Source: JADLGL01 sp050184415 (GTDB taxonomy: Bacteria; Pseudomonadota; Alphaproteobacteria; Rhizobiales; Kaistiaceae). From it: a stretch of 64,000 nt of DNA. Made by a program: the position numbers and the translations under genes. Within the stretch, counting starts at the first letter, position 1. Every line of letters starts with the position of its first letter. The stretch spans positions 3,505 through 67,504 of the forward strand of contig JBFXAJ010000019.1 of NCBI GenBank assembly GCA_050184415.1. The letters are read 5' to 3'. The notes below the pieces were generated by a model. The model had not been told where the DNA came from. It saw only the letters and a program-made list of their open reading frames with translations, and did no database searches. Below, piece after piece: positions 60,331-64,000 of this stretch.

Positions 60331-60929
60331 GCGAAGTCGGTGCCGCAGCAGATGCCCCTCTCGCCGGTCGAAGGCTGCTTATCGCGATCACCGGCGCGGT
60401 GGCCGCCATTGGTGTGCCGCGTTTCTTGTTGTCGCTCCGAACCGAAGGGGCCACGGTCCGTGTGGTCTCGACCCCGCACGGTGATCAATTCCTGCCGATC
60501 GGATCGATGAGTGTCTTTTCGGGAGGCCCATCTCGTCGAACGATGCGATCGCTGACCACGCCGGGCACGGCGATGCCGGGTCAGGGGCACGATGCGGCCG
60601 ACGTTGTCGTGGTTCTTCCTGCCACCGCCAACATCCTCGGCAAGGCGGCCCTTGGCCTGGCCGACGACGCGGTGTCGGCAGCGATTGCGATGTCGGCCCG
60701 GCCCGTGGTTTTCGTGCCCGCGATGAACGATGCGATGTGGACGAACGGTCGGGTAGAAAGAAACGCCCGCACCCTCCGCAATGCCGGTCATGTGATAGTG
60801 GAGCCTGGTCCGGGAATGGAGGTCGCAGACTTGAGGCCGACGCTTGGCGCCCTGGCTAGTTTCACCCGCATCCGCCAGGCTATCCTGGACGCGCTGCGAC
60901 TGCCGTCGCCGGCACAGGTGTCGCAATGA
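60327..60929 (+). CDS. HFCD-family flavoprotein (CoaC/EpiD-like), stand-alone
   Basis: A 200-residue FMN-binding protein of the homo-oligomeric flavin cysteine-decarboxylase fold. 'RRLLIAITGAVAAIGVPRFL' begins the Rossmann-like part. The PASAN motif is present as PATAN (residues 98-102) and the substrate clamp as PAMNDAMW (131-138). The active-site His usually found about eight residues before the 'AD' of that strand is not at its place, and only His88 is close. There is no CoaB domain. Relatives decarboxylate phosphopantothenoylcysteine or C-terminal peptide cysteines. The start overlaps the peptidase stop, so the two are co-translated. Confidence 0.8.
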   Translation: MSEVGAAADAPLAGRRLLIAITGAVAAIGVPRFLLSLRTEGATVRVVSTPHGDQFLPIGSMSVFSGGPSRRTMRSLTTPGTAMPGQGHDAADVVVVLPATANILGKAALGLADDAVSAAIAMSARPVVFVPAMNDAMWTNGRVERNARTLRNAGHVIVEPGPGMEVADLRPTLGALASFTRIRQAILDALRLPSPAQVSQ

Positions 60930-61330
60930 GATCGCCCGAATGGCGGCCGTCCCTTGAGGCGACCATCAATCGATACTCCGCATCCAATTTCGCGTGGGGA
61001 AACAGCGACTGTGTGCTCTTCGCACTCGATGTCATCCAGTCCGTATCCGGGCGAGACCTCTACCGAGAGGAACGAGGGGCATATTCCGACGAGAAAAGCG
61101 CGGACGCCCGTCTCGCTGCGAATGGATTCGCGATCCCGGAGGACGTAATAGCGGCTCACTGTCCGGAAATCCCCGTCGCGTCCGCCGAGGAGGGAGATCT
61201 CGGGGTAGTCAACACCGGGAAGGGGACAACGCTCTGCGTCTTCAAGGACGATGGCGTCCTTGCCTGGACCTTTCGGGGTCTCCGAAGGCTCGACCGCGCC
61301 GCTGTTCTCCGCGCCTACCGTGTGGCATGA
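60926..61330 (+). CDS. DUF6950-like small protein, possible NlpC/P60-type fold
   Basis: A 134-residue protein overlapping the flavoprotein gene by four bases. 'NFAWGNSDCVLFALDVIQSVSG' (residues ~21-42, split) has the W-G-x-x-DC pattern of DUF6950 and of NlpC/P60-like phage and GTA tail peptidases, with Cys29 as possible nucleophile. His152-type partners cannot be placed, and one His is in 'IAAHCPEIP'. A beta-rich C-terminal half (GDLGVVNTGKGTTLCVFKDD, split) follows. Tight coupling to a peptidase and a flavoprotein is unusual for this family. The function is unknown. Confidence 0.68.
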   Translation: MRSPEWRPSLEATINRYSASNFAWGNSDCVLFALDVIQSVSGRDLYREERGAYSDEKSADARLAANGFAIPEDVIAAHCPEIPVASAEEGDLGVVNTGKGTTLCVFKDDGVLAWTFRGLRRLDRAAVLRAYRVA

Positions 61331-61365
61331 CCGCGAGCGGCAGGTCGACATTGTTGGCCAGGGAG

Positions 61366-64000
61366 TCAGGTCCGGAGCGAGCCGGCTGTCGACCAGGACT
61401 GCCTTAGCAGTGTGAAAAGCCCGTCGCCCAGGAGTTGGGGCCCAGGTCGAGAATTGAGGCCTTGCGCCAACGCCGAATCGTAAGCCATGCCGTAGTCGCG
61501 GGCGAGCGAGTCGGCCTCGGTCCAGTTGCGACTTGCCTTCGCTCTCTCCCCCCGGGCGAAGACCTCGATCCCGCGGCAGAGCAGCGATGTCGGCTCGGCT
61601 ATCGCATGCGAGCGGGCCTGCCTCTTGAGCTCCGCGCGGACTGTTCTTCGGGCCGACCGCATCGATGCATCCGCAGAGCTGCCCGGAGGTCCCAACGCTG
61701 CAAAAACCAATCGTATTGTCCAGAAATAGTTTGGGAAGCTTAGTCGCTCGCTCTTCATCAAAGCAACTGAAGCCAAAGCCAATCGTCTTCCTGCTGCGAA
61801 GTCGCCATCCTGGATCGCGAGCGCCGCCGCAAAGGCGAGTGAATCCAGCCGGGTTGCGGTTTCGTCTGCCGTCAGCCCATCGGCGATGGCTCCCTCGATC
61901 GCCGAGTGCCACTTTCTTAGCCCATCCCACTCGCTGAGGTGGATTGCGTAGTGGCCGAGATCGCGCCAGATCGAGACCTGGGCACGTCGGTCCCGGTGCC
62001 TATTGGCGGATTCCAGCATGGCCTCGGCATCAGCGACTGCCGCGCCCCAGTCGCCGCGCAGCGCCGCCACGATGCTGCGGAATTCTATGACGGCACGCCA
62101 GCTCCGCTGGTCGTTGGTGTTGTACGCGGCGTCCAATGCAGCGCCAAGCAACGCCAGCGTCTGTTCCCACTCGCCAACGCTCATGTGCGTCAGCGCGGCG
62201 ACCGTGGATACCCAGGTCCTGACGTGCAGATCATCCGTCCTATCAAGGTTGGCAAGGGCTCGCATCCGATAGTACCGGGCAACACGCCGCATGGGGATGG
62301 CACCTGCAACGCCAGCAAGGTTCGCGTATCCGTGAGCCGCCCGTCCAGGGTCTTGGGCACGCTCCGCCTCGTCAACCATACGGAGGGCGGCGTAAACCGT
62401 CCGCAGGTCGTCACCGGCGAAGAAATAGATCTCGAACAAGTATTCGAGGGCGAAGGTGGCGCGTAGGTTGCGAAACGAAGTCTCGCGCTTTCTTCGGAGC
62501 GGCCGAATGCGGCGCTTGAGCTGGATCGCCGCGAGGCGACCAATTTCCCGTATCAGCGATATCTGCGACGAAGGAATGCGCGAGGTCAGCGCCAGTGTGG
62601 CCTCGGCGTGTCGTCGCGCATCAGAATACCGAGACAGCGCGTGGTTGGCCTTGGCGAGGGCAACCTCCGCCTCACCCTCCTTGTCGACCCACCCGCGCCC
62701 AGCGTCTGCCGTCACCCCGCTCGAGACGCCCCGAATCCTGTCCAACGCATCCGAGGCGAGGGCGATCGCTTCCACATTGGCGAAGATCTTCAGCGCGTCC
62801 TGGGCGGCGCGGAGGAGGTAGGGGATGGCCTTCTCGTCGTCGCCGGCGGTGCCGAAATGGTGTCCGAGGCGGACGTCGATCGCGCCGGCGAGGGCGGCCT
62901 CGGTCGTCGCGAGCGCCTCCGCGAGGCGATGGTGCAGCCCGCGGCGCTCGGCGAAGGAAAGCGCGCCATAGACGACATCGCGGATGACCGCATGCCGGAA
63001 ATCGGCGGTCGGCAGGTCGCGGCGCGGCGCGAGGAAGTCTTCGGCGGCAAGGGCCGAAAGGTCGTCCTCGATGCTCCCGCCGTCGGCCACGAGGTCACGG
63101 AGCTCGGCGAGGCTGAAGGTCTGTCCGATGATCGCCGCGGCCTGGAGCGTGGCCTTCCGGCGCGGCGGCAGGCGGTCGAAGCGCGCGAGCACGATGCCTT
63201 CGAGCGTGCTCGAGACGCCCCGCGCGGAGAGCGCGCGATCAAGCCCCTCCTTGGCGAGGCCGGCCGAGCTTGCGACCTCGACCTTCCCGCGCTCGACAAG
63301 AAGGAGCCCGCGATCGCGCATCAACGGGACGATCTCGCCAATGAAGAGGGGATTGCCCCCGGTGCGGGCCAGCACGACGTCCGATACTTCCGCCGCCACT
63401 GTCGCCGCCCCGAACGCCGATGCGAGCGCAGCGCTCGTTTCGGCCGCCGAAAACCCCTCCAGCTTGAAATGCCGCGCTTGCGGTGCGCTGAGGAGGTGTT
63501 GATAGGCGGCCTCTTCGGAAGGGTTGGGCCGGGTGGCGCAGATGAGGAGGACGGGAAGACCGGCCTCCGCGGTCTCAACGAGAAGCGCCCAGGAGCTCGT
63601 GTCGAGCCAGTGGATGTCCTCGACCACGATTGCGCAGGGCGATGAGCGGGCGGCCTCTGCGAGCCGTTCGAGGAGCAGGTTCCTGGTGCTGGCAGCCCGC
63701 GCCTCACCAACGAGCTGCAGCGTCTCGGGGCTGTCGGCGAGCGGCACCTCCAGGATTTCGGCGAGAAGGGGAACGAGGTGCCCGCGGTCGCCGAGGGCGC
63801 CGGCGACCGCAGCGGCCCGCTCCGCCGCGGGGATGCCCAAGGTGCCGAACAAGGCCTGGAAGACCGGTCTCCAGGCGTAGTAGGGCGACCGCCTCTCGGT
63901 GTCGTCGGCGTAGCCCACAAGGTTGGTGATCCCGCTACCGCCGGCCGCCGCGCGGGCGCGATCGAGGAGGGCCGTCTTCCCGATCCCGGCCTCGCCTTCG
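61366..64000 (-). CDS. Large STAND/AAA-type ATPase with helical repeats, N-terminus outside window
   Basis: The frame stays open to base 63999, so the start lies beyond the window. The visible 877 residues begin with the Walker A 'EGEAGIGKTALLDRARAA' near 63990-63940. Walker B is in 'CAIVVEDIHWLDTSSWALL' (about 63655-63599), and 'LICATRPNPSEE' and 'GNPLFIGEIVPLM' complete an ATPase domain like those of LuxR-type MalT regulators and class III cyclase-linked ATPases. From about 62900 downward the protein is helical TPR-like. An upstream cyclase or DNA-binding domain is expected from the family but not seen. It is convergent with the DUF6950 gene (35 bp). Confidence 0.87.
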   Translation of the reverse strand, partial: EGEAGIGKTALLDRARAAAGGSGITNLVGYADDTERRSPYYAWRPVFQALFGTLGIPAAERAAAVAGALGDRGHLVPLLAEILEVPLADSPETLQLVGEARAASTRNLLLERLAEAARSSPCAIVVEDIHWLDTSSWALLVETAEAGLPVLLICATRPNPSEEAAYQHLLSAPQARHFKLEGFSAAETSAALASAFGAATVAAEVSDVVLARTGGNPLFIGEIVPLMRDRGLLLVERGKVEVASSAGLAKEGLDRALSARGVSSTLEGIVLARFDRLPPRRKATLQAAAIIGQTFSLAELRDLVADGGSIEDDLSALAAEDFLAPRRDLPTADFRHAVIRDVVYGALSFAERRGLHHRLAEALATTEAALAGAIDVRLGHHFGTAGDDEKAIPYLLRAAQDALKIFANVEAIALASDALDRIRGVSSGVTADAGRGWVDKEGEAEVALAKANHALSRYSDARRHAEATLALTSRIPSSQISLIREIGRLAAIQLKRRIRPLRRKRETSFRNLRATFALEYLFEIYFFAGDDLRTVYAALRMVDEAERAQDPGRAAHGYANLAGVAGAIPMRRVARYYRMRALANLDRTDDLHVRTWVSTVAALTHMSVGEWEQTLALLGAALDAAYNTNDQRSWRAVIEFRSIVAALRGDWGAAVADAEAMLESANRHRDRRAQVSIWRDLGHYAIHLSEWDGLRKWHSAIEGAIADGLTADETATRLDSLAFAAALAIQDGDFAAGRRLALASVALMKSERLSFPNYFWTIRLVFAALGPPGSSADASMRSARRTVRAELKRQARSHAIAEPTSLLCRGIEVFARGERAKASRNWTEADSLARDYGMAYDSALAQGLNSRPGPQLLGDGLFTLLRQSWSTAGSLRT

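Noticed and set aside
1..64000. CRISPR arrays, insertion sequences and prophage genes.
   Set aside because: No regularly spaced direct repeats, transposase motifs or structural phage genes were seen. The DUF6950 protein is the only phage-like hint and is operon-bound to non-phage genes.

Overview
The window reads as chromosomal DNA of a high-GC alphaproteobacterium, most likely Hyphomicrobiales. Supporting signs are a DUF2865 protein, the yejABEF arrangement, sitABCD behind a Mur/Fur-like box, a GT21-type glycosyltransferase, and palindromic intergenic repeats of the kind common in that order. The genus cannot be decided from sequence alone. No rRNA, CRISPR array, transposase or prophage was seen. 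One perfect 16-bp parS-like palindrome (17790-17805) suggests that the segment may lie in the origin-proximal part of a chromosome.

Layout. 1-5.2 kb: an oligopeptide/microcin-C-type ABC importer (yejA 3' part, yejB, yejE, yejF). 5.2-9.2 kb: a small basic protein, then an ECF42-type sigma factor read after a run of three YCII-domain proteins and a YdeI-like protein. 9.4-17.7 kb: ordinary housekeeping and accessory genes (two MFS exporters, cupin, GT21 glycosyltransferase, LpxH-like phosphoesterase, aminotransferase, periplasmic CuZn superoxide dismutase). 17.8-23.1 kb: parS-like site, tRNA-Lys, lipase-like protein, DUF3307 protein, a FecR-domain protein with a CHASE2 adenylate cyclase, and a broken cyclic-nucleotide-binding domain. 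23.1-26.6 kb: an amine dehydrogenase operon (heavy chain, MauE, MauD, light chain, c-type cytochrome) whose light chain looks more like aromatic (aralkyl) amine dehydrogenase than methylamine dehydrogenase.

26.7-31.3 kb: a cobalamin riboswitch followed by nrdA-nrdB. The NrdB is class Ic (Chlamydia-like): the radical tyrosine is Phe157 and the first metal ligand is Glu119, which predicts a Mn/Fe cofactor. NrdA carries an in-frame palindromic repeat in the linker before its C-terminal cysteine tail. 31.6-36.9 kb: a complete dipeptide ABC importer (dppABCDF-like). 37.2-40.8 kb: sitABCD manganese/iron importer. 40.9-44.4 kb: SoxC-like molybdoenzyme with a short membrane-anchored SoxD-like cytochrome, a DUF2865 protein and a small orphan gene. 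44.4-50.3 kb: one very large DUF4011 helicase-nuclease of the anti-phage type. 50.6-55.7 kb: a MacA-MacB-TolC-like efflux operon behind a three-half-site operator. 55.8-64 kb: FAD oxidoreductase, host-attachment-family protein, a small protein ending in Cys, a three-gene overlapping unit (M36 metallopeptidase, HFCD-type flavoprotein, DUF6950 protein), and the C-terminal part of a large STAND-type ATPase.

The clearest functional story is the B12-controlled class Ic ribonucleotide reductase. A B12-free enzyme is expected to be made when cobalamin is scarce, and its manganese need could be met by the sit importer 6 kb away. The least explained region is 57.6-61.3 kb, where a flavoprotein of the cysteine-decarboxylase fold, an NlpC/P60-like protein, a secreted metallopeptidase and a C-terminal-Cys small protein sit together in partly low-GC DNA.
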